NCBI GenBank assembly: GCA_022711405.1
Contig: JAKLFC010000001.1
Span: forward strand, 124,001-188,000
Reading direction: 5' to 3'
DNA from: Bacteroidota bacterium
GTDB taxonomy: Bacteria > Bacteroidota > Bacteroidia > Bacteroidales > JAGONC01
DNA: 64,000 nt
Part shown: one piece after another, positions 9,076 through 16,842 of the stretch
Numbering within the stretch: the stretch's first letter is position 1
Layout: every line of letters begins with the position of its first letter
The notes under the pieces: model-generated
Databases searched by the model: none
What the model was told of the DNA's origin: nothing
The model's input: only the letters and a program-made list of their open reading frames with translations
Translations under genes and position numbers: made by a program

Positions 9076-11001
9076 ATGGCAGAGACTGCTGATATTCATG
9101 ATATTCTGCTGAGATACTGGGGCTTTTCTGCATTCCGTCCACTTCAGGAGGAGATCATCCGTTCCATTCTGGAGGGCAGGGACACACTGGCCCTGCTCCC
9201 GACTGGCGGAGGCAAATCGGTATGTTTTCAGGTACCGGGCATGGTGTTGCCGGGGACGACCCTGGTCATATCACCCCTGATTGCTTTAATGAAGGACCAG
9301 GTGGCCAACCTGGTCAGGAAAGGCATCAGGGCAGCAGCCGTCTATTCGGGTATGGACAGGCGGGAAATCGATGTCACGCTTGATAACTGTCTATTCGGAG
9401 GCATAAAATTCCTGTACGTCTCCCCCGAGCGCCTGCAGACGGAGCGATTCATCGAGGTTCTTAAGCAAATGAAGATAAGTCTTCTGGCCGTGGATGAAGC
9501 CCATTGTATCTCGCAGTGGGGCTATGATTTCCGTCCTCCCTACCTGGAGATAGAGGCCATCCGGGAGTTCATCCCGGGGATACCGGTACTTGCACTCACG
9601 GCAACCGCTACACCGGAGGTGGTAACAGATATTCAGGAAAAGCTTGGATTCAGGCAGACCAATGTTTTCCAGAAAAGCTTTGAAAGAAAGAATCTGACCT
9701 ACCTGGTTTTTAAGGAGGAAGATAAGCTGGGAAGGCTGCTGCGCATCGTACGCAATGTAAAAGGAACGGGCATCGTTTATGTCAGAAACAGGAAAAAAAC
9801 GAAGGAAATAGCTTCTTTCCTCATAAACAACGGCATACGTGCCGGTCATTATCATGCAGGGCTGGATGCCATTACCAGGGAGACCCGACAGGATGAATGG
9901 ATGGGTGGAAAAACGCAGGTGATTGTCGCTACGAACGCTTTTGGAATGGGCATCGACAAGCCCGATGTCAGGTATGTCGTGCATATGGATCTGACGGACA
10001 GTATGGAAGCATATTTCCAGGAGGCCGGCAGGGCCGGCAGGGATGAGAAACGATCCTATGCAGTGTTGCTGTATGAACAGTCAGATATTGCGCAGGTGAG
10101 AACCAATTTTCAGTCATCGTTTCCGGAAAGGGACACCATAAAAGCAGTCTACAATTCACTTGGGAATTATTGTGGTGTTCCGGAGGGTAGTGGGGAAGAC
10201 CAGCGTTTTGATTTTGAGCTCAGTGCCTTCTGCCGGCAATACAAAATGGCCCAGCTGGTGGCATTCAATGCCCTCAGGATCCTGGAAAGAGAAGGGTACA
10301 TCCTGTTGAATGAAGCTGTAAGGTCACCTTCGAAGATACATATAACCGCAGATAAGGAAGCATTGTATCATTTTCAGGTCACCCAGCCGCTGGCCGGCTC
10401 TTTCATTAAGACGCTGCTTCGTTCGTACAGCGGTCTTTTCAGCGATTTTACCAGGATCGACGAAGCAGTCATTGCCACCAGGACAGGGCAAACCAGGGAA
10501 AATACGGTCAGGATGCTGCAGCACCTTCAGGAACATGATATTCTTACCTATTTGCCTGCCTCGGATAAACCTCAGCTGACCTTTTCCCGTCCCCGCATCA
10601 ACGGGGCCTATCTTGACCTGTCGGAAAGCAGGTACAACCAGCTGAAAGCGATGGCCAAAAGAAGGCTGGAAGCGGTATTATCCTATATTGCCGAAACAGA
10701 CCGATGCAGGAGCCAGCAGCTGCTGGCTTATTTCGGTGAAACCGACGCACCCCCCTGCGGAGGATGCGACATTTGTCAAATGCAGAAAAAAGCCTCTCAC
10801 AGCGAAACGGCAAGAAAGCAGATCGTTGCTGTCATCCAGGAATCCTTAAGCCGGGAATCCATGACCGTGGCTGAACTGATCAATAAAGCAGGCCAGATGG
10901 ATGAGGACAGGATCGTTGAAGTGATCCGCTGGCTTATGGACCAGGGAAACATTACGATGGACACCATGCAAAAACTTCGATGGAACAAACACCGCACATA
11001 G
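9076..11001 (+). CDS. recQ: ATP-dependent DNA helicase RecQ
   Basis: A 641-residue superfamily 2 helicase. Motif 0/I reads LLPTGGGKSVCFQVPG, motif II is AVDEAHCISQWGYDFRP (DEAH plus the RecQ aromatic loop), motif III ALTATATP, motif V VIVATNAFGMGIDKPDVR and motif VI QEAGRAGRD. The RQC zinc site is visible as C-x(16)-C-x2-C-x2-C around CRSQQLLAYFGE and CGGCDIC. No HRDC domain follows; instead there is a short winged-helix-like tail. It unwinds recombination and stalled-fork structures. The last 22 bp overlap the start of the alkyladenine glycosylase gene, so the two are probably translated together. Confidence 0.95.
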   Translation: MAETADIHDILLRYWGFSAFRPLQEEIIRSILEGRDTLALLPTGGGKSVCFQVPGMVLPGTTLVISPLIALMKDQVANLVRKGIRAAAVYSGMDRREIDVTLDNCLFGGIKFLYVSPERLQTERFIEVLKQMKISLLAVDEAHCISQWGYDFRPPYLEIEAIREFIPGIPVLALTATATPEVVTDIQEKLGFRQTNVFQKSFERKNLTYLVFKEEDKLGRLLRIVRNVKGTGIVYVRNRKKTKEIASFLINNGIRAGHYHAGLDAITRETRQDEWMGGKTQVIVATNAFGMGIDKPDVRYVVHMDLTDSMEAYFQEAGRAGRDEKRSYAVLLYEQSDIAQVRTNFQSSFPERDTIKAVYNSLGNYCGVPEGSGEDQRFDFELSAFCRQYKMAQLVAFNALRILEREGYILLNEAVRSPSKIHITADKEALYHFQVTQPLAGSFIKTLLRSYSGLFSDFTRIDEAVIATRTGQTRENTVRMLQHLQEHDILTYLPASDKPQLTFSRPRINGAYLDLSESRYNQLKAMAKRRLEAVLSYIAETDRCRSQQLLAYFGETDAPPCGGCDICQMQKKASHSETARKQIVAVIQESLSRESMTVAELINKAGQMDEDRIVEVIRWLMDQGNITMDTMQKLRWNKHRT

Positions 11002-11591
11002 TCCTGGATTCTTCTTTCTATTGCAGGGACGGTGTTACAGAACTTGCCCGTTTGCTGCTGGGGAAATACCTGCTCACCTTCATCGACCATCAGCTGACAG
11101 GTGGAATGATCACTGAAACAGAGGCTTATCAAGGTATCCATGATCGTGCCTCCCATGCGTTCGGAGGAAAAAGGACGCAACGGACCCGCATCATGTTTGC
11201 CAGAGGCGGAGTGGCTTATGTGTTCCTTTGCTATGGAATGCATTCTCTTTTCAATATTGTCACCAATGAAGAAGAAGTACCGGATGCCATACTGATCCGT
11301 GGCATAAAGATTAGCCATGGACATGAAAGGGTCAGCTCCAGGATGCAAAGAAGGATCCCTGCGGAAAGCCTGATTTCAGGCCCGGGCCTGGTATCCAGGG
11401 CATTGGGAATTACCCCTGGTCTTACCGGATGGCCATTAGTGAAGAACCTGAACGATGATGGAATTTGGATAGAAGATCGTGGAATCGCGGTACCAACGCA
11501 TCAGGTTCAGCGGACCGCCCGTATCGGAGTAGGTTATGCGGGAGAGGATGCGTTGCTGCCATACAGGTACCTATGGTGCCCTGAAAAATAA
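10980..11591 (+). CDS. DNA-3-methyladenine glycosylase (AAG/MPG family)
   Basis: A 203-residue protein of family length. It shows LARLLLGKYLL, then GGMITETEAYQGIHDRASHA (the catalytic Glu of the EAY motif), RGGVAYVFLCYGMHSLFNIV, and ILIRGIK. It excises alkylated purines such as 3-methyladenine and hypoxanthine to start base-excision repair. It overlaps recQ by 22 bp, giving a small repair operon. A hairpin terminator follows directly after the stop. Confidence 0.95.
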   Translation: MEQTPHIVLDSSFYCRDGVTELARLLLGKYLLTFIDHQLTGGMITETEAYQGIHDRASHAFGGKRTQRTRIMFARGGVAYVFLCYGMHSLFNIVTNEEEVPDAILIRGIKISHGHERVSSRMQRRIPAESLISGPGLVSRALGITPGLTGWPLVKNLNDDGIWIEDRGIAVPTHQVQRTARIGVGYAGEDALLPYRYLWCPEK

Positions 11592-11624
11592 AAACTGATC
11601 CCATGTGCCATGGAATCAGCTTTT
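11591..11624. terminator. Bidirectional hairpin terminator
   Basis: A stem from CTGATCCCATG (11595-11605) pairs with CATGGAATCAG (11609-11619), one mismatch, triloop TGC. It is flanked by AAAA on the left and TTTT on the right, so it can stop both the glycosylase transcript and the convergent HU transcript. Confidence 0.75.
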
Positions 11625-11643
11625 ATAACTCCGGAAAGAAGAA

Positions 11644-11916
11644 TTACTTCACCATCCCTGCAAGATCATTCCCCGCTTTGAATCTGACTACTTTCTTTGC
11701 AGGAATATTGATCGCCTTCTTGGTCTGCGGACTAATGGCTTTTCTGGCAGCACGCTTTGCTACCTGGAAAGATCCAAAACCAACGAGTGCTACTCTTTCC
11801 CCTTTTTTCAGGGCGCCTGATGTAGCTTTCAGAAAAGCATCAAGGGCTCTTTTTGAATCGGCTTTTGTAAGACCGCTATTGGAAGCCATGGCTTCAATCA
11901 ATTCCGCTTTGTTCAT
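11644..11916 (-). CDS. HU-family DNA-binding protein (divergent arm)
   Basis: A 90-residue HU/IHF-fold protein beginning MNKAELIEAMASNSGLTK, with LVGFGSFQVAKRAARKAI and the basic C-terminal helix. It binds and bends DNA as a dimer. The beta-arm reads SPQTKKAINIP, keeping the intercalating proline but losing the Asn and Gly of the usual NPxTG motif. A second, more canonical HU gene lies at 14012. It is monocistronic, with a -7 box at 11970-11977 and a shared terminator downstream. Confidence 0.95.
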   Translation of the reverse strand: MNKAELIEAMASNSGLTKADSKRALDAFLKATSGALKKGERVALVGFGSFQVAKRAARKAISPQTKKAINIPAKKVVRFKAGNDLAGMVK

Positions 11917-11969
11917 TTTACTTAAGTTTTAGTTAGGTGAATACAATTATTCTTTCAGTGAATGCCGTG

Positions 11970-11977
11970 CAAAGATA
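11970..11977 (-). promoter_or_regulatory. -7 promoter box for the first HU gene
   Basis: The minus strand reads TATCTTTG then C, an exact match, about 53 nt before the ATG at 11916. A CTTTTGCTTG stretch upstream may supply the -33 element. Confidence 0.6.
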
Positions 11978-12076
11978 CTGTATTATCAAGCAAAAGCAAG
12001 GGTCGCCCTTCTGAAACCCGCGTAAATGTTGATAAAACAGCACATTTGTTAATAAAAACCTTATCAGATCAAGGCT

Positions 12077-13036
12077 TCAGAGCGTTTTCAGGTTTTCGCC
12101 GATCGAAAAACCTTTTAAAAATTCATGTACGGGCATTCTGTTTTTGGAAGGAAGCTGTACTTCTTCAAGGTAAATTATGCCGTCGGGGGTTGTGACTCCA
12201 AAGCAGGTTTTATGATCAGTCACGATCTGTCCCGGTGCATGACCGGGGGTGGTCACGAGTGGCCGTGAACGGAAAGCCTTCAGGGGGAAGATATTCTCGG
12301 ATCTATTGAGCAGGAAAAAGGCACCCGGATCGGGCGAAAGTCCCCTGATCCGGTTATGGATTACCATGCAGCTGTCGGATGCTCGGAGCTGGCAATCTTC
12401 CCTGTTGATCTTCGGGGCCTTTCTGAGCACTGAAGGATCGGGGATCAGCTGGTGCTGGTCGGTCACGCTGAAATGACCGCTTTCGATCGCTCTGACCGTG
12501 TCCAGTACCAGGAGGGCGCCTGCGCCCATCAGCCGTTCCTGAAGTTCTCCGGCTGTTTCCCCGGGCAGGATGTCCAGCTTTGTCTGGAAGAGAATATTGC
12601 CTGTATCCACTTTTTGATTCAGGAAGAAGGTAGTCACTCCGGTCTCTTTTTCGCCGTTAATGATGGCCCAGTTGATAGGAGCCGCTCCTCTGTACTGGGG
12701 TAGGAGGGAGGCATGAAGGTTAAAGGTTCCCAGGGGTGGAATGGCCCAGACGATTTCCGGAAGTATCCTGAAAGCCACAACGATCTGCATGTCAGGCCGC
12801 AGTACGTTCAGGTGGCTCACAAACAAACCGTCACGGAGGTCATCCGGTTGAAGGAGGGGGATATGCCTGGCAAGGGCAAAGTCCTTGACCGGTGAGGATC
12901 TTAATTTCTGTCCTCTTCCAGCTGGTTTGTCAGGAACCGTCACAATGGCAATGATATCATATCCATGCTCCATCAGCATGGTCAGTGGACCCATAGAAAA
13001 GGCGGTACTTCCCATATAGATGATCCTGAGCGGCAT
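12077..13036 (-). CDS. fmt: Methionyl-tRNA formyltransferase
   Basis: A 319-residue protein. The N-terminus RIIYMGSTAFSMGPL is typical of Fmt. The active site appears as FNLHASLLPQYRGAAPINWAI (HxSLLPxYRG), with GVTTFFLNQKVDTGNILFQ following. The C-terminal domain (about 205-319) is the tRNA-binding barrel. The enzyme formylates initiator Met-tRNA with 10-formyl-THF. The -7 box TACATTTG ends only 5 nt before the ATG, so the mRNA is probably leaderless. Confidence 0.95.
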   Translation of the reverse strand: MPLRIIYMGSTAFSMGPLTMLMEHGYDIIAIVTVPDKPAGRGQKLRSSPVKDFALARHIPLLQPDDLRDGLFVSHLNVLRPDMQIVVAFRILPEIVWAIPPLGTFNLHASLLPQYRGAAPINWAIINGEKETGVTTFFLNQKVDTGNILFQTKLDILPGETAGELQERLMGAGALLVLDTVRAIESGHFSVTDQHQLIPDPSVLRKAPKINREDCQLRASDSCMVIHNRIRGLSPDPGAFFLLNRSENIFPLKAFRSRPLVTTPGHAPGQIVTDHKTCFGVTTPDGIIYLEEVQLPSKNRMPVHEFLKGFSIGENLKTL

Positions 13037-13041
13037 CTGAA

Positions 13042-13049
13042 CAAATGTA
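13042..13049 (-). promoter_or_regulatory. -7 promoter box abutting the fmt start
   Basis: The minus strand reads TACATTTG, an exact -7 match, with only 5 nt between its last base and the ATG. Transcription would begin at or next to the start codon. Confidence 0.55.
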
Positions 13050-13127
13050 TTAATCCGGCATTACCACTGCCTGATGTATAGGAAAGAAAACGGGAATGAA
13101 AAATTTTTCAGTCGGGGGAAAGACCCA

Positions 13128-13823
13128 TCATTGTGCACTACCCAACATGCCTTTTGCCCTCGCGATGTATTTGTCGACGTTCCGGAATTCGGCGCTGCTT
13201 CTGAATTCCGTCCTGATCTGTTCGTAAAGCTCGAGTGCCCTGTCGTACTTGCCTTCCAGTTCACAGGTCATTCCTGCCTTCATTAGGAACATTGGAGTGG
13301 TAAAATTATTCTTGTTGGTTTCGGCTGCCCTCAGGTAGTAATCAAGGGCATCGTCCTTTTCATTCAGCTCCATATACGCATCCCCGATGGCTCCCAGGGC
13401 CATGGATGATACGATCTGGTCTTTGCTTTTGAATTTTTTCAGATAATCGATCGCTGCCTGATAGTCGCCCAGGTGCAGGTAGCAGATTCCTGAATAATAC
13501 TGTGCCAGGTTGGCTGTCCTGGTAAGTTTGTAATCCTCCATGATATCGAGAAATCCCAGGTAATTACCATCCCCGTTGAGTGCGAGCTTGAGAGAATCCT
13601 TTTCGAAATATTTTTCAGCCATATACATCTGCGACTGGGCTTCCTTTTCTTTAGGTGCCAGGTAAAGCTTCTTGAACCCAAAGATGCCAAGGACCACCAC
13701 CACAATGACTCCGATGATAATGTAAAGAATCTTCTGGTTTTTTTCAATAAAAAGCTCCGTTTTGCTTAAGGCTTCTTCAACCGCCAGGATGTTTTCTTCT
13801 GCCCTGTCTTTCTTTTTGGCCAT
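13128..13823 (-). CDS. Membrane-anchored TPR protein
   Basis: A 231-residue protein. A basic/acidic N-terminus (about 1-30) precedes one membrane helix ILYIIIGVIVVVVLGIFGF. After that come TPR-like helical pairs, for example ARAAQYYSGICY-type helices around LGDYQAAIDYLKKFKSKD, DAYMELNEKDDALDYYLRA and GMTCELEGKYDRALELYEQI. The arrangement is like YfgM/BamD-type periplasmic scaffold proteins, single-pass with the repeats outside the cytoplasm. The partner is unknown. A -7 box lies 15 nt upstream. It stands divergent to the second HU gene. Confidence 0.8.
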   Translation of the reverse strand: MAKKKDRAEENILAVEEALSKTELFIEKNQKILYIIIGVIVVVVLGIFGFKKLYLAPKEKEAQSQMYMAEKYFEKDSLKLALNGDGNYLGFLDIMEDYKLTRTANLAQYYSGICYLHLGDYQAAIDYLKKFKSKDQIVSSMALGAIGDAYMELNEKDDALDYYLRAAETNKNNFTTPMFLMKAGMTCELEGKYDRALELYEQIRTEFRSSAEFRNVDKYIARAKGMLGSAQ

Positions 13824-13838
13824 TTTTCAAAATTTTGG

Positions 13839-13846
13839 CAAAAGTA
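13839..13846 (-). promoter_or_regulatory. -7 promoter box for the TPR gene
   Basis: The minus strand reads TACTTTTG then C, an exact match, 15 nt before the ATG at 13823. Confidence 0.6.
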
Positions 13847-13966
13847 CGTTTTTTTTGGTTCATCACCTATTGCCCTCAAAATAATTTGGCCCGGAAAACG
13901 TGAAGGATTTGGCAAAGGTTGATAAATAAATACCTTCTTTTGCTTGATTTGGGTGAATTAATAGGT

Positions 13967-13974
13967 TACCTTTG
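13967..13974 (+). promoter_or_regulatory. -7 promoter box for the second HU gene
   Basis: TACCTTTG then C matches the -7 consensus and lies 37 nt before the ATG at 14012. A near copy of the surrounding text (TACCTTCTTTTGCTTGATT) sits at 13931. Confidence 0.65.
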
Positions 13975-14011
13975 CTTGATTTTATTAACCATTCACCAAA
14001 ACCTCATTCTT

Positions 14012-14284
14012 ATGAACAAAGCAGATCTCATTGGAGCCATTGCTTCCGAATCAAAGTTAACCAAAGCGAATGCTAAAAAAGCATTAGAAGCATTCCTGAA
14101 AGTGACATCCGGCTCCCTGAAAAAGGGGGAGAAGGTCACGCTTGTTGGTTTTGGAACATTCAACGTTGCTAAGCGTGCTGCACGTATAGCAAGGAATCCG
14201 CGTACCGGCAAGGAAATTAAAGTGCCGGCCAGAAAGGTTGCCCAATTCAAACCGGGTGCTGAACTCAAAGGACTGGTAAGATAA
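14012..14284 (+). CDS. HU-family DNA-binding protein (canonical arm)
   Basis: A 90-residue HU protein: MNKADLIGAIASESKLTK, LVGFGTFNVAKRAARIARN and the full DNA-intercalating arm RNPRTGKEIKVPA. It compacts and bends DNA. It is a close paralogue of the HU at 11644, from which it is separated only by fmt and the TPR gene. The frame opens further upstream (13919) but that extension lies across the promoter, so the ATG at 14012 is used. A strong hairpin terminator follows. Confidence 0.95.
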   Translation: MNKADLIGAIASESKLTKANAKKALEAFLKVTSGSLKKGEKVTLVGFGTFNVAKRAARIARNPRTGKEIKVPARKVAQFKPGAELKGLVR

Positions 14285-14308
14285 GAGTTTTATCATTTTA
14301 GCAGGAGG

Positions 14309-14336
14309 GCTCCGGCAAACACCGGAGCTTTTTTTA
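14309..14336 (+). terminator. Rho-independent terminator after HU
   Basis: A perfect 7-bp stem GCTCCGG/CCGGAGC with loop CAAACA is followed by a run of seven T. It lies 25 nt after the HU stop and just before the next gene. Confidence 0.9.
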
Positions 14337-14346
14337 TCCCTGAACC

Positions 14347-15033
14347 ATGGATGAACAACTGAAAAAGAGCTATCTGGAATTTCTACTGCAGTTTGTAACG
14401 CCCCATAAACAGGACCGGTTCGACGATGTTATCCAATCCCGGACCAGACACCTGACCATCGTGCTGGAAGATATATACCAGTCACATAATGCAAGTGCCG
14501 TCCTCAGAAGCTGCGATTGTTTTGGTATACAGGACGTCCATATCATCGAAAATAAAAATCTGTATACCATCAATCCGGATGTAGAGCTGGGTTCCTCCAA
14601 GTGGCTTACCTTGATGAAATACCATGGAGCGGAGGATAATACTGCCAGTTGCCTGGGTGCTCTCAGGGACAGGGGTTACCGGATCGTTGCTACATCTCCT
14701 CATCAAAATGATTATGTGCTGAATGAGCTGCCTCTTGAACAAAAGACAGCCCTGCTCTTTGGTACTGAACTCCGTGGCCTCAGCCCGAAAGCCCTGGAAA
14801 TGGCCGACTGTTCGGTCCGTATACCCATGGCCGGATTTACCGAAAGTCTTAATATATCCGTTTCAGCCGCCATCTGTCTTTATGAACTGACGCAGCGCCT
14901 CCGGAGGTCTGCCATTGAATGGCAGCTCAGCAAATCGGAAAAAATCGATATCCTGATCCAATGGGCAGAAAGGGTGGTCAAACAGCCTTCATTTTTCGAA
15001 AAAGAATTTATGAGCTCGAGGATGGGATTATGA
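14347..15033 (+). CDS. trmH: TrmH-type tRNA/rRNA 2'-O-methyltransferase (SpoU family)
   Basis: A 228-residue SPOUT methylase. Motif 1 is YQSHNASAVLRSCDCFG, motif 2 LLFGTELRGLS, motif 3 IPMAGFTESLNISVSAAI, which forms the SAM-binding knot. The segment ELGSSKWLTLMKYHG and the short basic ends resemble TrmH, which methylates G18 of tRNA; an rRNA substrate cannot be excluded. The ATG lies only 11 nt after the HU terminator hairpin, so its own promoter would have to overlap the terminator, or it depends on read-through. Confidence 0.85.
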   Translation: MDEQLKKSYLEFLLQFVTPHKQDRFDDVIQSRTRHLTIVLEDIYQSHNASAVLRSCDCFGIQDVHIIENKNLYTINPDVELGSSKWLTLMKYHGAEDNTASCLGALRDRGYRIVATSPHQNDYVLNELPLEQKTALLFGTELRGLSPKALEMADCSVRIPMAGFTESLNISVSAAICLYELTQRLRRSAIEWQLSKSEKIDILIQWAERVVKQPSFFEKEFMSSRMGL

Positions 15034-15046
15034 TGATAAATTTTTC

Positions 15047-15054
15047 TATTTTTG
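15047..15054 (+). promoter_or_regulatory. -7 promoter box for the THX gene
   Basis: TATTTTTG then C, exact match, 24 nt before the ATG at 15079. It overlaps an in-frame ATG at 15052 and so rules that start out. Confidence 0.65.
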
Positions 15055-15078
15055 CCCTTTCATTTAAAAAATTTACCC

Positions 15079-15450
15079 ATGGGAAAAGGTGATAAAAAAT
15101 CAAAAAGAGGAAAAATAACCATTGGGTCGTATGGCGTTCGCCGGCCCCGGAAAAGGAAAACGACGGTAATCCACGCAAAACCTGCCACAGCAAAATCTGA
15201 AGTGATCAAAGCTCCCGTTGTGCAAGAGCCCGTTGTAGAGGAACAGGTGGTTCTTGCTCCGGAACCTGTAATGCCACTGGTAGAAGAGAAAGCAGTAACG
15301 AAACCGGAAAAAACTGAGAAACCGGCAGGGAAGGAGCCCGCCAAAAAAGAAGCAAAAGCCAAAGCCCCGGCAAAAAAAGCTGCCAAGCCAGCCAAATCTG
15401 TTGCAGAACCAGAATCCCCTTCCATACCGGAGAAAGAACCTGAAGCCTAG
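15079..15450 (+). CDS. 30S ribosomal protein THX with a long Lys/Ala/Pro tail
   Basis: The first 30 residues, MGKGDKKSKRGKITIGSYG then VRRPRKRKT, are the THX core that sits in the 30S head. The classic protein is only about 25-35 residues, but this one runs to 123. The extra 90 residues are low-complexity: a Val/Pro/Glu stretch, then alternating Lys and Ala (KKEAKAKAPAKKAAKPAK), ending in an acidic tail. Such tails resemble H1-like chromatin proteins and could contact RNA or DNA. Whether the tail is translated and retained is not known. Its own -7 box lies 24 nt upstream. Confidence 0.85.
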   Translation: MGKGDKKSKRGKITIGSYGVRRPRKRKTTVIHAKPATAKSEVIKAPVVQEPVVEEQVVLAPEPVMPLVEEKAVTKPEKTEKPAGKEPAKKEAKAKAPAKKAAKPAKSVAEPESPSIPEKEPEA

Positions 15451-15474
15451 CCTGCCTGACTGATCAGAGAGGAT

Positions 15475-16842
15475 TCATATCTTCCTTGCCAGTGAGCAGA
15501 ATACATCTCCTCTTTCCATAAAATTCCTGAACATACCATAGCTGGCTGCAGCTGGAGAGAGCAGGCAGATCCATCCTTTTCTGGTAAACCTGCCAGCATA
15601 TTCCATGGCTTCTGCATAATCGCCGGCACTAAAAAGCCTTTTCTTTTCCGTTCTGCTCAGGATCAACTCCCTGATCCGTTCACCTGCCCTTCCTGTGAAG
15701 ATCAGGTTGGATACCGATGAGTCAGCAAGGAAATCAGCCAGACCCGCATAGTCGATACCCCTGTCATACCCGCCCAGGATTAGTGTGTCCACATTCTTCA
15801 GTGTTCTGACTGCATGGATGGTGGCTTCGGGGACAGTGGCGATGGAATCATCATAGAAGAGAATCCCACCGAATGTTCCGACATACTCCATCCGGTGGGC
15901 CAGTCCCCTGAACGTATTGAGTCCTTCCTGTATATGCCCGTCGCTGACTCCCGCAATCTTGCTGGCGCACACTGCTGCCATGCAGTTCATCAGGTTATGG
16001 TCCCCCTGGAGCCGCAGCTGACTTGCAGGGAATTCTGAGGATTCCTGAGTATCATGGAATAAGATGGTCTTGTCTTCTGAAAGGATGCATCCCCTCACCG
16101 GAACGGATCTGAGGGAATAGCCGTATTGTGCTGAAGGAATATCCATACGCGACAGATGCATCAGGATCCTGCCGTCATCCTGGTTGATGATATGATAGTC
16201 CTGCTGTTGCTGATACCGGAATATGTTCAGCTTCACCCGCTGATAGTCGGCAAAGGTCGGATAGTGGTCGAGATGCTCCTGATAAACGTTCAGGAGGATC
16301 CCAATATGGGGAGAGTGGGTCACATGCTCAAGCTGATGGGAAGACATTTCGAATACGATGCAGGTTTCCTGATCCCACTGATCGATCAGGTCAAAGGGTG
16401 GAATTCCGATATTACCGGCGAGCGTCACTTTCTTTCCCGCCAGCTGCAAAATGTGAAAAAGCAGGCTGGCAGTGGTGCTCTTACCTTTTGTTCCGGTTAC
16501 GCCGATCATTTGATTTTTAAACCATTGCAGGGATATTTCGGTCTGAGAAGTCAGTTTTTCTTTCCATTGTACAGATGGCAGGACCACACCGGGTGATTTC
16601 ATGACCAGGTCAAACTGACCGGGCAGGCTGTCGCTGAGGCTCTGACCGGGTATAAGATGAAGATGCGGATCATTGAATTCCCTGGTAACTCGTTCGGGCA
16701 GGCCGGGATCCCTGTCTGCGACAGCCAGGGGAAGCTCCGGGAAATGCCTTCGAAGAAACCGGTACGTGGACTGCCCTTCCAGGCCAAATCCAAGGATCAG
16801 TATCCTCTTATCCCTGAAGTGATCGATCAACTTATCATTCAT
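15475..16842 (-). CDS. murD: MurD-family ligase, probably MurD2 (UDP-MurNAc-L-Ala--L-Glu ligase)
   Basis: A 455-residue Mur ligase. The N-terminal domain has ILILGFGLEGQSTYRFL, the ATP loop is IGVTGTKGKSTTASLLFHI (about 113-131), followed by FEMSSHQLE and the LNVYQEHLDHY signature carrying the metal-binding His. The C-terminal domain has GILFYDDSIATVPEAT and LILGGYDRGIDY. MurD normally adds D-Glu to UDP-MurNAc-L-Ala. Because this gene overlaps the MurL-like gene by 8 bp and lies outside any division cell-wall cluster, it is more likely the MurD2 form that adds L-Glu for later epimerisation. Sequence alone cannot prove the substrate. Confidence 0.85.
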   Translation of the reverse strand: MNDKLIDHFRDKRILILGFGLEGQSTYRFLRRHFPELPLAVADRDPGLPERVTREFNDPHLHLIPGQSLSDSLPGQFDLVMKSPGVVLPSVQWKEKLTSQTEISLQWFKNQMIGVTGTKGKSTTASLLFHILQLAGKKVTLAGNIGIPPFDLIDQWDQETCIVFEMSSHQLEHVTHSPHIGILLNVYQEHLDHYPTFADYQRVKLNIFRYQQQQDYHIINQDDGRILMHLSRMDIPSAQYGYSLRSVPVRGCILSEDKTILFHDTQESSEFPASQLRLQGDHNLMNCMAAVCASKIAGVSDGHIQEGLNTFRGLAHRMEYVGTFGGILFYDDSIATVPEATIHAVRTLKNVDTLILGGYDRGIDYAGLADFLADSSVSNLIFTGRAGERIRELILSRTEKKRLFSAGDYAEAMEYAGRFTRKGWICLLSPAAASYGMFRNFMERGDVFCSLARKI

